Positions 7,907 to 19,629 of a stretch of 54,769 nucleotides of DNA are shown piece by piece. The DNA is taken from the NCBI GenBank assembly GCA_905480425.1, contig CAJQQG010000020.1:1-54769 (forward strand). Reading direction: 5' to 3'. The DNA comes from an uncultured Flavobacteriaceae bacterium. Its GTDB lineage: Bacteria; Bacteroidota; Bacteroidia; Flavobacteriales; Flavobacteriaceae. The notes beneath the pieces are model-generated. The model saw nothing but the letters and a program-made list of their open reading frames with translations, made no database searches and was not told where the DNA came from. Position 1 is the stretch's first letter, and each line of letters opens with the position of its first letter. The position numbers and the translations under genes are program-made.

Positions 7907-9418
7907 ATGCGATACCTTACCATACTTATTGGTAGTCTGCTGATGATACAAGTAACCGAAGCACAGAATGTCAATGATGTAAACCGGTTTTTATCAACAG
8001 AGCTAAATGGCTCAGCACGTTACACTTCGATGGCGGGTGCATTTGGAGCCCTAGGGGGTGATTTAACTGCGTTGAGTTTTAATCCAGCCAGTTCTTCAGT
8101 TTTTTTAAATTCTGAATTTGGTGCTTCCATAAATTATAAAAACAAACTCACAAAAGGAACTTATTTTGGAACTTCAACAAATAGAGAAAATGATGACCTT
8201 AGTTTAGATCATTTTGGGGCAGTCTTTGTATTTAATAACAAGAATACTGAAAGTCCGTGGTCTAGAGTGAGTGTGGGTATAAATCTACACAAAATAGCTA
8301 CTTACGATCAAAAAGCTTTTGTAAATGGAACTAATACAAATGGTATAGATCAATATTTTGAATATTATGCAGATGGGCTGGACTTTGAGAATCTTCCAAT
8401 TTACGATGGTGAAGCAGTCTCTGAAGTATATAAAATTTTAGGCGCTGAAAATGGCTTTGGGGCCCAGCAAGCATTTTTAGGCTACCAGAGTTATATCGTG
8501 AATCCATTTAATTTTGAAAATGGAAATACAGAATATTATTCAAATGTTGATTATAATCAAGTAAATCACCAGCTGTCACTTAATAACGATGGATGGCAAA
8601 GGAAAACCAGTTTTAATATTAGCGGATTATACCGAAATATTTTTCATATTGGTGTAAATATTAATAGCCATAATTTAAAATTTAGTTCAACTCAAAATTT
8701 ATTAGAAACCGGACAGTCGCTTAAATCTGATACCTACGATATAGATTTTAAAAATACGCTACTAACTCTTGGAGATGGCACCTCAGTTCAGATTGGTGGA
8801 ATTCTAAGACTAAAGAATATTAGACTTGGTGTAACATACGATAGTCCACAATGGCTTACTATGATTGATGAAACAACTCAAGGTATTGACACTTTTCATT
8901 TTGAAGAAAATTCTGTTGTAAATGAAATAATTAATCCAAATATTACAAATGCTTATGAACCCTATGAATTAAAAATCCCATCTAAAACCACACTAAGTTT
9001 TGCCTACATATTTGGCTCAAAAGGGATTATTTCTGCTGATTACAGTTCTCAAAATGCTGGTAATACTATTTTGAGTGATCAGTATGGGAGCAATTATTTA
9101 AATACCGTTTCATCGAGAGTAAATTCAGAATTTGGTGCTATAAACACCTTAAAAATAGGTGGAGAATTTCGCTTAAAAGATATTAGCCTTCGCTCTGGAA
9201 TACTCACCAGAAGCGGAGTGTATAAAAATAGCACTACTAATGATATCGCATTAACCCTTGGGGTGGGTATCGATTTTGGGGCAAGTAACTTAAGTCTATC
9301 ATTTATAAATTTTGAGCAAAACAAACGTTTCGAACTCTTCTCTGAGGGTCTCACGGATGTTTATAATTTAACTCAAAAATTAACCCAAGTAAGTGTTAGT
9401 TATAACATCAAGCTTTGA
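7907..9418 (+). CDS. FadL/OmpP1-like outer-membrane beta-barrel protein
   Basis: The 503-residue protein has a cleavable signal peptide (ending TEAQ) followed by the FadL-like opening RYTSMAGAFGALGGDLTALSFNPAS, then alternating beta-strand sequence, and ends in an aromatic/hydrophobic strand (VSVSYNIKL) typical of outer-membrane barrels. Flavobacterial homologues are often annotated as hemin receptor or hydrophobic-compound transporter; the real substrate is not known. It follows the lipoprotein gene by 18 bp, suggesting that the two work together at the surface. Confidence 0.8.
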   Translation: MRYLTILIGSLLMIQVTEAQNVNDVNRFLSTELNGSARYTSMAGAFGALGGDLTALSFNPASSSVFLNSEFGASINYKNKLTKGTYFGTSTNRENDDLSLDHFGAVFVFNNKNTESPWSRVSVGINLHKIATYDQKAFVNGTNTNGIDQYFEYYADGLDFENLPIYDGEAVSEVYKILGAENGFGAQQAFLGYQSYIVNPFNFENGNTEYYSNVDYNQVNHQLSLNNDGWQRKTSFNISGLYRNIFHIGVNINSHNLKFSSTQNLLETGQSLKSDTYDIDFKNTLLTLGDGTSVQIGGILRLKNIRLGVTYDSPQWLTMIDETTQGIDTFHFEENSVVNEIINPNITNAYEPYELKIPSKTTLSFAYIFGSKGIISADYSSQNAGNTILSDQYGSNYLNTVSSRVNSEFGAINTLKIGGEFRLKDISLRSGILTRSGVYKNSTTNDIALTLGVGIDFGASNLSLSFINFEQNKRFELFSEGLTDVYNLTQKLTQVSVSYNIKL

Positions 9419-9454
9419 TCAATTTAGTAGTATTTTATTCCTCTTTAAATTAAG

Positions 9455-9462
9455 TATATTTG
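9455..9462 (+). promoter_or_regulatory. putative -7 box for folE
   Basis: TATATTTG fits TAnnTTTG exactly and lies 19 bp before the folE ATG, giving a leader of only about a dozen bases. Confidence 0.6.
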
Positions 9463-9481
9463 TACGCATCTTTATTAAACT

Positions 9482-10162
9482 ATGAAAATCGAAAAAACAA
9501 TAAACGAAACTAACTTTGAATTAGGAGAAGACCACTTTTCATTAAGTGCCATAACTCCCCTACTCGAAAATGCTTTTGACAAAAGTGATGCTCAAAAAAT
9601 AGACATCATTCAAGACCATGTTAAAACCATACTCGAAACACTTGGGATGGATCTAAAAGATGACAGCCTTAAGGGAACACCCCTTCGTGTTGCAAAAATG
9701 TTTGTCAATGAAATTTTTGGAGGACTAAATCCAGAGAATAAACCTAAAGCTTCTACTTTTAATAATTCCTATAAATATGGGGAAATGTTAGTGGAAAAAA
9801 ACATCACCCTCTACTCTACTTGTGAACATCATTTACTTCCTATTGTAGGTAAAGCACATGTAGCATATGTTTCAAATGGAACAGTTGTTGGGCTTTCAAA
9901 AATGAACCGTATTGTAGATTATTATGCTAAAAGGCCACAGGTTCAAGAGCGTCTTACTCTCCAAATTGTGCAAGAATTACAAGCTACTTTAGGAACAAAA
10001 GATGTAGCGTGTGTTATTGATGCGAAACATCTTTGTGTAAATTCAAGAGGAATTAGTGATACAGCTAGCAGTACTGTTACAAGCGAGTTTGGAGGTGTAT
10101 TTAATACGGAAGAAAAGAAGAGAGATTTTTTAGATTATATAAAATTAGATACTACATTTTAG
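9482..10162 (+). CDS. folE: GTP cyclohydrolase I
   Basis: FolE converts GTP to 7,8-dihydroneopterin triphosphate, the first step of folate and pterin synthesis. The 226-residue protein has the Zn and catalytic segment STCEHHLLP (Cys114, His116, His117), the conserved GKAHVAYV and GLSKMNRIVDYYAKRPQVQERLT blocks, the second Zn cysteine in DAKHLCVNSRGI, and the terminal TVTSEFGGVF. The N-terminal 40 residues are variable, as usual. The gene is directly followed by cysS: the folE stop and the cysS ATG are adjacent, so the two are translationally linked. Confidence 0.97.
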   Translation: MKIEKTINETNFELGEDHFSLSAITPLLENAFDKSDAQKIDIIQDHVKTILETLGMDLKDDSLKGTPLRVAKMFVNEIFGGLNPENKPKASTFNNSYKYGEMLVEKNITLYSTCEHHLLPIVGKAHVAYVSNGTVVGLSKMNRIVDYYAKRPQVQERLTLQIVQELQATLGTKDVACVIDAKHLCVNSRGISDTASSTVTSEFGGVFNTEEKKRDFLDYIKLDTTF

Positions 10163-11641
10163 ATGGACACTTCATTAGTGGTTTATAATTCATTAAGCGG
10201 GAAAAAAGAGCCTTTTAAATCTATTGACCCGCAACATGTTGGAATGTATGTTTGTGGACCTACTGTATATAGTAATGTTCATTTAGGGAATTGTAGAACT
10301 TTTATGTCTTTTGATTTAATCTATAGATATCTTAAGCATTTGGGGTATAAAGTTCGCTATGTAAGAAACATAACTGATGCTGGGCATTTAGAAAATGATG
10401 CTGATCAAGGGGAAGATAGAATTGCAAAAAAGGCACGTCTCGAATCTTTAGAACCCATGGAAGTTGTTCAGCGCTATACGGTAGATTTCAGAAATACAAT
10501 GGCGCAATTTAATGCATTGCCTCCAAGTATTGAACCAACAGCTACGGGGCATATAGTCGAACAAATTGAACTTATTAAACAGATCTTGGAAAAAGGATTT
10601 GCCTATGAAATAAATGGTTCAGTATACTTTGATGTTATTGAGTTTAATAAAGTAACACCCTACGGAAAACTAAGTGGAAGAAACATTGAAGATCTAATCC
10701 ACAATACAAGATCATTAGATGGGCAAAGCGACAAAAAAAATCCACAAGATTTTGCACTTTGGAAAAAAGCTGAACCTGTTCATATCATGAGATGGCCTTC
10801 ACCTTGGAGTGATGGTTTTCCTGGATGGCACCTTGAGTGTACTGCAATGAGTACTAAATATTTAGGGAAAACGTTTGATATCCATGGAGGTGGAATGGAT
10901 TTAAAATTTCCGCATCATGAATGTGAAATTGCTCAATCCGAATCTATTCATGAAATTAGTCCTGTAAATTACTGGCTACACGCTAACATGCTTACCTTAA
11001 ATGGGAAGAAGATGGCGAAATCTACTGGAAATAATATTTTGCCACAAGAAATGTTTACCGGAACGAATTCTATCTTTAAAAAAGCCTTCTCCCCAATGGT
11101 TGTTAGGTTCTTTATGTTCCAAGCCCACTATCGAAGTATTGTAGACATAAGCGAAACTGCCTTAAAAGCTTCTGAAAAAGGATTTAATCGTTTACTAGAG
11201 GGTATTACAAAAATGTCTTCATTAACAACAAGTGAAAAAAGTTCAGGATTTGACTTGCAACAATGGAAATCAAAGTGTTATGCCGCAATGAATGATGACT
11301 TTAATAGTCCTTTATTAATTGCGAGTCTTTTTGATGCAGTGAAATATATTAATGGAATTGCAAATGGATTACAACAAATTAATTCAGAGGATTTAATTGA
11401 ACTTTCCGCATTAATGAATGCTTTTTTCTATGACGTATTGGGTTTACTAGCTTTTAAAAATAATACATCAAATGAAACTGATGAAAAGCTTGATGGATCA
11501 CTTCAGCTAATTATGGAGCTCAGAAATAAAGCACGGTTGAATAAAGATTTTGAAACTTCTGATTTAATTAGGGATTCATTGTCGAAATTAAATATTCAAA
11601 TTAACGATACCTCAGAGGGAACCTCATTTAAAATTAACTAA
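10163..11641 (+). CDS. cysS: cysteinyl-tRNA synthetase
   Basis: The class I synthetase charges tRNA-Cys. In order one sees the Zn cysteine and HIGH-like motif ([17 protein letters not shown]), WHLECTAMS, the Zn-binding [12 protein letters not shown], and the KMSKS-type motif in the form KMAKSTGN. The C-terminal helical domain contains the DALR-like region. At 492 residues the length is normal. The ATG follows the folE stop with no spacer, so expression depends on the folE promoter. yidD begins nine bases downstream. Confidence 0.97.
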   Translation: MDTSLVVYNSLSGKKEPFKSIDPQHVGMYVCGPTVYSNVHLGNCRTFMSFDLIYRYLKHLGYKVRYVRNITDAGHLENDADQGEDRIAKKARLESLEPMEVVQRYTVDFRNTMAQFNALPPSIEPTATGHIVEQIELIKQILEKGFAYEINGSVYFDVIEFNKVTPYGKLSGRNIEDLIHNTRSLDGQSDKKNPQDFALWKKAEPVHIMRWPSPWSDGFPGWHLECTAMSTKYLGKTFDIHGGGMDLKFPHHECEIAQSESIHEISPVNYWLHANMLTLNGKKMAKSTGNNILPQEMFTGTNSIFKKAFSPMVVRFFMFQAHYRSIVDISETALKASEKGFNRLLEGITKMSSLTTSEKSSGFDLQQWKSKCYAAMNDDFNSPLLIASLFDAVKYINGIANGLQQINSEDLIELSALMNAFFYDVLGLLAFKNNTSNETDEKLDGSLQLIMELRNKARLNKDFETSDLIRDSLSKLNIQINDTSEGTSFKIN

Positions 11642-11650
11642 AATAAACTC

Positions 11651-11872
11651 GTGAAGAGAATTTTGATTTTTCCCCTTGTGATACTAATTAAAGGTTATCA
11701 ACTCCTTATATCTCCACTACTACCTTCTAGTTGTAGATTTCAACCTACATGTTCTCAGTATATACTTGAAGCTTTAAAAAAACACGGTCTTTTTAAAGGA
11801 GGCTGGTTGGGAGTTAAACGTATTGTAAAATGTACACCTTGGGGCGGCTCAGGATATGATCCAATTCCTTGA
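11651..11872 (+). CDS. yidD: membrane protein insertion efficiency factor YidD
   Basis: The 73-residue protein carries the family hallmarks: an N-terminal hydrophobic amphipathic helix, [19 protein letters not shown] with three conserved cysteines, the [15 protein letters not shown] block, and the terminal GYDPIP. YidD acts at the inner membrane near YidC-dependent insertion. The start is GTG. It follows cysS closely and precedes lgt, another membrane-biogenesis gene. Confidence 0.95.
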   Translation: MKRILIFPLVILIKGYQLLISPLLPSSCRFQPTCSQYILEALKKHGLFKGGWLGVKRIVKCTPWGGSGYDPIP

Positions 11873-11931
11873 GAATTTATTTCTAATGGCATTGATTTTA
11901 ATTATATTTACATAGATAAAATAGCACATAT

Positions 11932-12765
11932 ATGTACTTCACAAAAATAGATTGGGCTCCAAGTGAAACACTATTTAAAATAGGAAGTTTTGGAATTCAT
12001 TATTATAGCTTAATGTTCATAATTGCCTTTGGACTTGGTTATTATATGATGAAGAAAATTTATGATGAAGAAAAAATTCCACTAGAATATTTAGAATCAT
12101 TATTTGTCTACATGATCATTTCTGTTCTTTTAGGAGCACGCTTAGGGGATGTCTTTTTTTACAGCTGGGACTATTACCAAAACCATTTGATAGAAATTTT
12201 ATTACCTATTCGAGATACTCCAACAGGCTATACCTTTACTGGTTTTAGGGGCCTGGCTAGTCATGGAGCTGTTATAGGAACTCTTATTGGACTCTATTTA
12301 TATAAACGAAAATTTACTCATAAGCCACTTCTATGGTTACTCGACAGGGTTACCGTTCCCATTGCAATTGGTGCTAGTTTTGTTAGGTTCGGAAATTTAC
12401 TTAACTCCGAAATCGTAGGTAAATATACCAATACAAACTTTGGTGTTGTCTTTTTAAACAGAGGAGAGTCTTTGCCAAGGCATCCTGCTCAATTATATGA
12501 AGCAATAGGATATATTGTCCTATTTTTTATATTAAAACAAACCTATAAATCTGAATACAAAAGCAAACCTGGATTTATGTTAGGATTGTTTTTCACAGGA
12601 ATGTTTGTAATTCGTTTTCTTGTTGAATATCTTAAAGAAAGCCAGGGAGGCTTTGAAGATCTAATACCCCTATTCTCAACAGGTCAATGGCTTAGTATTC
12701 CGTTTATCACCCTTGGAGGATTTCTTATGCTTAGAAGCTCAAAAAAGACTCAAAATGAAGTATAA
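11932..12765 (+). CDS. lgt: prolipoprotein diacylglyceryl transferase
   Basis: Lgt attaches diacylglycerol from phosphatidylglycerol to the lipobox cysteine of prolipoproteins, which this genome needs for lipoproteins such as the one at 6545. The 277-residue protein has about seven membrane helices. Signature elements include FRGLASHGAVIGTL, the RFGNLLNSEIVGK signature and HPAQLYEA. The last helix region contains RFLVEYLKESQGGFE. Length and order match the family. Confidence 0.96.
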   Translation: MYFTKIDWAPSETLFKIGSFGIHYYSLMFIIAFGLGYYMMKKIYDEEKIPLEYLESLFVYMIISVLLGARLGDVFFYSWDYYQNHLIEILLPIRDTPTGYTFTGFRGLASHGAVIGTLIGLYLYKRKFTHKPLLWLLDRVTVPIAIGASFVRFGNLLNSEIVGKYTNTNFGVVFLNRGESLPRHPAQLYEAIGYIVLFFILKQTYKSEYKSKPGFMLGLFFTGMFVIRFLVEYLKESQGGFEDLIPLFSTGQWLSIPFITLGGFLMLRSSKKTQNEV

Positions 12766-12880
12766 TTCATTTTAAACACTTGGTTATTTTTTAATGTTTC
12801 AATAGTTTTAAAGAATTGAAAAAGCATTGAGTAATCTTGAATTACTTTAATAAAACCTTTTAAATAAATAATAAAGCTTT

Positions 12881-13420
12881 ATGGAAGATCATGTATTAAA
12901 ACTTTTAAAACATCCTGTTGGAACTTTTCAATGGAATGAGAGTCCAAATTCAGAAGAAATAAGAAAAGCAATTAAAAAGCTTGAACAATTTCCTGAAGAG
13001 CTTAAAAAATCTTTAGCTGGTGTTACCAGAGAAAAACTAAAAAATCGCTACCGACCTCAGGGATGGACTATAGCTCAAGTTGTTCATCATCTTGCAGATA
13101 GTCACATGCATAGCTATTTACGATTTAAACATGCAATATTAGAAGATTTACCTTCTATAAAGGATTATAAAGAAGCAGATTGGGCAATGCTGGAAGACGC
13201 TTCACATGAAGAAATCTCATGCAGTATTGATTTACTTACTGCACTTCATAAACGATGGACATTTTTTTTAAATTCATGTTCAGAAGCACAATTATCAAGA
13301 GCATATTTTCATCCTGAACGAGACAAACATTATCCCTTACATTCTACTATATTATTATATGCTTGGCATGGGGTTCATCACATAGCACACATTGAAAATG
13401 CAAAAAAGAAAGGGTATTAA
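12881..13420 (+). CDS. DinB/YfiT-like metal-dependent hydrolase
   Basis: The 179-residue protein belongs to the DinB four-helix superfamily, YfiT (bacillithiol transferase-like) branch. It has GWTIAQVVHHLADSHMHS, with the first metal histidine in the HHLADSH stretch, and WHGVHHIAHI near the C-terminus supplying the remaining histidines. Members transfer thiols or act as metal hydrolases; the actual substrate here is not known. A strong bidirectional terminator separates it from the convergent secDF. Confidence 0.85.
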   Translation: MEDHVLKLLKHPVGTFQWNESPNSEEIRKAIKKLEQFPEELKKSLAGVTREKLKNRYRPQGWTIAQVVHHLADSHMHSYLRFKHAILEDLPSIKDYKEADWAMLEDASHEEISCSIDLLTALHKRWTFFLNSCSEAQLSRAYFHPERDKHYPLHSTILLYAWHGVHHIAHIENAKKKGY

Positions 13421-13422
13421 CT

Positions 13423-13453
13423 AAAAAGCCAAATCAAAATGATTTGGCTTTTT
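13423..13453. terminator. bidirectional terminator between DinB-like gene and secDF
   Basis: A 14 bp perfect stem AAAAAGCCAAATCA / TGATTTGGCTTTTT with an AAA loop has an A-run on one side and a T-run on the other, so it can end both convergent transcripts. Confidence 0.9.
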
Positions 13454-13474
13454 TAAAATAATAAAAGAAGCAGC

Positions 13475-16429
13475 TTATTCTTCTTTTAGCGCCTTTTTAG
13501 CTTGAGTATCATACATTACAGGTGTTGCAATAAATACTGAAGAATAAGTACCTACAATCACACCAATAATTAATGCAAACATAAATCCTCTAATGGATTC
13601 ACCACCAAAGATGAATATGGAGAGAAGAACAATCAAGGTTGTTAATGAAGTATTTAAAGTTCTGCTTAATGTGCTATTCAACGCTGCATTTACAGTAGTA
13701 TCAAATTCCCATTTAGTATGCTCTCCTATATATTCCCTAATTCGGTCAAACACAACTACGGTATCATTCAATGAGTATCCAATAACCGTAAGAATTGCCG
13801 CAATAAAAGCTTGATTAATCTCCATGCTAAATGGCATAAACGTATAGGTTATTGAGAAAATGCCCAATACAATTAATACATCATGGAATACGGCAGCAAC
13901 TGCTCCTAGTGAAAATTGCCATTTCTGAAATCTCAAAAGAATATATAAAAACACTACGATCAGTGATCCAATAACAGCTAAAAAAGAGTTTTTCTTAATA
14001 TCATCAGCAATGGTTGGTCCAACTTTAATAGAAGACATGATCCCAATTTGTTTTTCTGAACTTCCATTAACGAAACTTTGATAGGTAGTTCCATCAGGAA
14101 GATATGATTGAAGTGCATCAAAAAGCTTATTTTGAATTTCCTCATCGACAGCTATGCCTTCAACATCAACTTTATATTTTGTTGTTATTTTTAATTGATT
14201 GTCTTCTCCAAATGTTTTCGCCTCAGCACTACCAAACTCATTTGATAAAACAGCTCCAATTTCAGTTGGATTTACAGACTCATCAAAACGAACAGTATAG
14301 GATCTACCTCCAACAAAATCAACACCTTGATTTAATCCTTGAAAACTCAAGGAAGCTAAACTTATAACTATTAAGATCGAAGAAACCAGATAAGCTACTT
14401 TTCTGCGTTGTAGGAATGAAATTTTAATGTTTGAAAACAATCCTTTTGTCGCTTTTGTTGAAAAAGAAACATCTTTCCCTTTTTCATTTCTCGAATCAAC
14501 TAAAATACGAGTAATAAAAATTGCTGTAAATAATGAAGTTCCAATACCTATTAATAAAGTGGTTGCAAATCCTTTAATTGGACCTGTCCCAAAAATAAAT
14601 AAGATTAGGGCGGTAAGGCCTGTTGTAATATTTGCATCTAAGATTGAAGAAAGAGCGTTATTAAAACCATCGGCAATAGCTTTACGAATTCCTTTTCCCT
14701 TACCTAATTCTTCACGAATACGTTCAAAAATAAGAACATTTGCATCAACGGAAATACCAATGGTCAATACAACACCTGCAATACCAGGCAGAGTAAGAAC
14801 AGCTCCAAGGCCTGCTAAGATTCCGAAAATTAAAAGAATATTCATTACCAGTGCTATATCCGCATAAATTCCTGAGCTTCCGTAATAGAATACCATCCAT
14901 AATAAAACGAATATAAGGGCTATAACAAAAGAGTTAATTCCAGCCTCAATTGCTTCTTTTCCTAAGGAAGGTCCTACAATTTCAGATTGAATGATTTCTG
15001 CTGAAGCAGGAAGCTTACCGGCGCGTAATACATTTGCTAAGTCAATTGCCTCATTAAGAGTAAAACTACCTGTAATTTCAGAACGTCCTCCAGAAATAGG
15101 ACCACTTGAAACACCAGGAGCAGAATACACTATATTATCTAAAACAATTGCAATATTACTGGCTTCCTTAAAAGCTTTTCCAGTCATATTTTCCCAAATA
15201 CGTGCACCTCTAGAATCCATTTGCATTGAAACAGCAGCGTTTCCAACTTGATCAAATGTTTGTAAGGCATCAACAACAACACCACCACTTAAAGGGGCCT
15301 TATTGTCACGATTTGATTTTAAAGCATATAATTCAACAACATCACTGTCTGTTATAGGTTTTCCCCATGCGAAACGAATATACCTGTATTCAGAGGGTAA
15401 TAATTTACGTACATCGGGTTGATTTAAATATCCTAAAATTAAATCACTATCACGCGAAGCAAATTGTGCTAAGACTGGACCTCCCTGGAAACCCTGGCCA
15501 ACGATACGATCTAGAATCGGATTTGATGATGAAAGGATTGAATCTTGAGGTGAAACATCCGCTAATAAATCTTCAATTTTTGAAATATCATCTTTCTCAT
15601 CAGAAGAAGTCTTCTTTGATGCTTTAACCTGAGGTTTCAAAAGATTATTTGCTTCAATCAAGAAGTTGAGTAGTTGATCGTTTTTATAGGTTTCCCAAAA
15701 TTCTAATTGAGCTGTGCTTTGTAATAAATTTTTAACACGATCTACATCTTTTGCACCAGGTAATTCAACAAGAATTCTTCCTGAGGCTCCTAAACGTTGA
15801 ATATTAGGTTGTGTAACCCCAAACTTATCAATACGCTTTCTCAATACCTCAAAGGCAGAAACAATTGACTCATCAATTTTTCTACGAACCACAACCTGAG
15901 TATCTTGATCGGTCATTTCAAAATTAATTTCATCGCTTAGTGTACGATTTGCAAATATATCTGGTGATGCTAATTTATCACCACTTTTAACTATATCAAA
16001 AGATTTAAAAAATGAATCAATATAGGGTTCATCGGAAGATTTCTGAAGAATATCAGCTTCATCTAAAGCTTTATTGAAAATTGGATTTCGAGTATTTTCT
16101 GCTAGACCGCTTAATATGTCACGAATAGAAATTTGAAGAATAACATTAATTCCTCCTTTGAGGTCAAGCCCTTTATTAAGCTCTTTATCTTTGGCGTCAT
16201 TATATGAAGTAAACCCATATAATGAGTTATTGCCAATAGAATCTAAATAAGAATTTGCTTTTTGGTCACGAACCTCTAAGTAGTTAGGAACATCATCAGA
16301 AACGGTTTGCATTGCATAGGTGTCTGCTTGTTTTTCTACATTGCTTGTGATAAATGTAAACGAGAGTTGGTAAATACTTACTAGCGCAAATAAGATACCG
16401 AAAACTCTGATGAGAGAATTATTTTGCAT
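13475..16429 (-). CDS. secDF: fused protein translocase subunit SecDF
   Basis: SecDF uses the proton gradient to pull exported proteins through SecYEG. The 984-residue protein is a SecD-SecF fusion, the usual form in Bacteroidota. It has an N-terminal membrane helix, GLDLKGGINVILQI and the P1 domain (RRKIDESIVSAFEVLRKRIDKFGV), then the SecD membrane block (GGRSEITGSFT, ISVDANVLIFERIREEL). The SecF half starts near residue 660 with QGLNQGVDFVGGRSYTV and its own block (IGYSLNDTVVVFDRIREYIGE). A long acidic loop near 270-300 (KKTSSDEKDD) is species-specific. A strong promoter precedes it. Confidence 0.96.
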   Translation of the reverse strand: MQNNSLIRVFGILFALVSIYQLSFTFITSNVEKQADTYAMQTVSDDVPNYLEVRDQKANSYLDSIGNNSLYGFTSYNDAKDKELNKGLDLKGGINVILQISIRDILSGLAENTRNPIFNKALDEADILQKSSDEPYIDSFFKSFDIVKSGDKLASPDIFANRTLSDEINFEMTDQDTQVVVRRKIDESIVSAFEVLRKRIDKFGVTQPNIQRLGASGRILVELPGAKDVDRVKNLLQSTAQLEFWETYKNDQLLNFLIEANNLLKPQVKASKKTSSDEKDDISKIEDLLADVSPQDSILSSSNPILDRIVGQGFQGGPVLAQFASRDSDLILGYLNQPDVRKLLPSEYRYIRFAWGKPITDSDVVELYALKSNRDNKAPLSGGVVVDALQTFDQVGNAAVSMQMDSRGARIWENMTGKAFKEASNIAIVLDNIVYSAPGVSSGPISGGRSEITGSFTLNEAIDLANVLRAGKLPASAEIIQSEIVGPSLGKEAIEAGINSFVIALIFVLLWMVFYYGSSGIYADIALVMNILLIFGILAGLGAVLTLPGIAGVVLTIGISVDANVLIFERIREELGKGKGIRKAIADGFNNALSSILDANITTGLTALILFIFGTGPIKGFATTLLIGIGTSLFTAIFITRILVDSRNEKGKDVSFSTKATKGLFSNIKISFLQRRKVAYLVSSILIVISLASLSFQGLNQGVDFVGGRSYTVRFDESVNPTEIGAVLSNEFGSAEAKTFGEDNQLKITTKYKVDVEGIAVDEEIQNKLFDALQSYLPDGTTYQSFVNGSSEKQIGIMSSIKVGPTIADDIKKNSFLAVIGSLIVVFLYILLRFQKWQFSLGAVAAVFHDVLIVLGIFSITYTFMPFSMEINQAFIAAILTVIGYSLNDTVVVFDRIREYIGEHTKWEFDTTVNAALNSTLSRTLNTSLTTLIVLLSIFIFGGESIRGFMFALIIGVIVGTYSSVFIATPVMYDTQAKKALKEE

Positions 16430-16461
16430 TTCAATTATAGTTTAAGCTCAATTAAGGCGAG

Positions 16462-16492
16462 CAAATATAGGATTAAACCTAAGAATTGACAA
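16462..16492 (-). promoter_or_regulatory. Bacteroidota-type promoter for secDF
   Basis: TATATTTG (16469-16462) has TTG 20 nt upstream (16492-16490). Both elements and the spacing fit the -7/-33 consensus; the leader to the ATG would be about 25 nt. Confidence 0.7.
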
Positions 16493-16530
16493 CTCAAAGG
16501 CCGATTAATGAGTAGGATTGGATTTGTGAA

Positions 16531-17463
16531 TTATAGATTATCGCTTAATGCAGCATTCATAGCCTTGACTTTTTCTGCACTATCCTGCATTTTTTGTTTT
16601 TCGTCAGCATTTAACTGAACATCAACAATTGACTCAATACCATTTGCACCAATAATACAAGGAACACCAATACATATGTCATTCAAATCATATTCTCCTT
16701 CTAAATAAACAGAACATGGAATCATTCGTTTTTGATCACTTAATATACTATCAACAAGATAGGCAACAGAAGCACCAGGAGCATACCATGCGGAAGTACC
16801 TAACAATTTTGTTAATGTAGCACCGCCTACCATAGTATCTGCAGTAACTTTATCTAAAGTTTGTGAATCTAAATAATGTGAAACAGGTGCTCCGTTATAA
16901 CTTGCGATTCTTGTCAAAGGAATCATCGTTGTATCACCATGCCCTCCAATGACCATTCCATGAATATCATTTGCAGGCTTGTCTAATGCCTTTGATAAAT
17001 AGGTTTTGAAACGGGAACTATCGAGTGCACCACCCATTCCTATAATTCTATTTTTAGGAAGTCCTGTCGATTTAAAAGTCAAATAGGTCATAGTATCCAT
17101 TGGATTAGAGACTACTACAATAATGGTGTTTGGAGAATGCGTTAATACATTTTCAGAAACACTTTTTACAATTCCTGCATTAATACCTATTAACTCTTCA
17201 CGAGTCATTCCTGGTTTACGAGGAATTCCAGAAGTAATCACAACGACATTACTTCCTGCTGTTGCAGCATAATCGTTTGTGACTCCAATAATTGAAGTAT
17301 TAAATCCAAGGGTTGTTGCCGTTTGTGATAAATCTAACGCTTTACCTTCGGCAAAACCTTCTTTAATATCTAATAATACAACTTTACTTGCTATTCTTTT
17401 TTGAGCAATATATTCAGCACAAGAAGCTCCAACATTTCCAGCACCTATAATCGTAACTTTCAT
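16531..17463 (-). CDS. mdh: malate dehydrogenase
   Basis: This NAD-dependent enzyme interconverts malate and oxaloacetate in the TCA cycle. The 310-residue protein has the Rossmann motif GAGNVGASCAEY, Asp in LLDIKEG (NAD preference), the substrate-specificity loop SGIPRKPGMTREEL with Arg residues that favour malate over lactate, VSNPMDTMTYL, and the catalytic pair ALDSSRF and GGHGDTTMIPL. It belongs to the LDH-like MDH group. It lies 67 bp downstream of gyrB on the same strand. Confidence 0.94.
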   Translation of the reverse strand: MKVTIIGAGNVGASCAEYIAQKRIASKVVLLDIKEGFAEGKALDLSQTATTLGFNTSIIGVTNDYAATAGSNVVVITSGIPRKPGMTREELIGINAGIVKSVSENVLTHSPNTIIVVVSNPMDTMTYLTFKSTGLPKNRIIGMGGALDSSRFKTYLSKALDKPANDIHGMVIGGHGDTTMIPLTRIASYNGAPVSHYLDSQTLDKVTADTMVGGATLTKLLGTSAWYAPGASVAYLVDSILSDQKRMIPCSVYLEGEYDLNDICIGVPCIIGANGIESIVDVQLNADEKQKMQDSAEKVKAMNAALSDNL

Positions 17464-17530
17464 CTTTTATTGTTTTTTTTAATAGTATTCGTTTTGAAGT
17501 ATGAAAACAAGACTATTTTCTTATTTAATA

Positions 17531-19483
<1,953 letters not shown>

Positions 19484-19507
19484 TTAAGCCATATTAAGAC
19501 GTATTAA

Positions 19508-19515
19508 CAAATATA
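19508..19515 (-). promoter_or_regulatory. putative -7 box for gyrB
   Basis: TATATTTG on the minus strand, an exact TAnnTTTG match, lies about 37 bp before the gyrB start. The 158 bp between asnB and gyrB holds nothing else I can identify. Confidence 0.6.
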
Positions 19516-19629
19516 CTTATTTGAATACTTAAATCACAGCTAAGACCCTATCAATAGTAATGAAGTTATCAACATATAGTAGTATAAAAAATGTACTTTT
19601 AAAAGAAAAAAACTGTAATAATGAATTGA

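Noticed and set aside
13593-15627. Several plus-strand open frames across secDF
   Set aside because: They lie wholly within secDF on the opposite strand and show no family motifs; codon bias of the AT-rich gene produces them.
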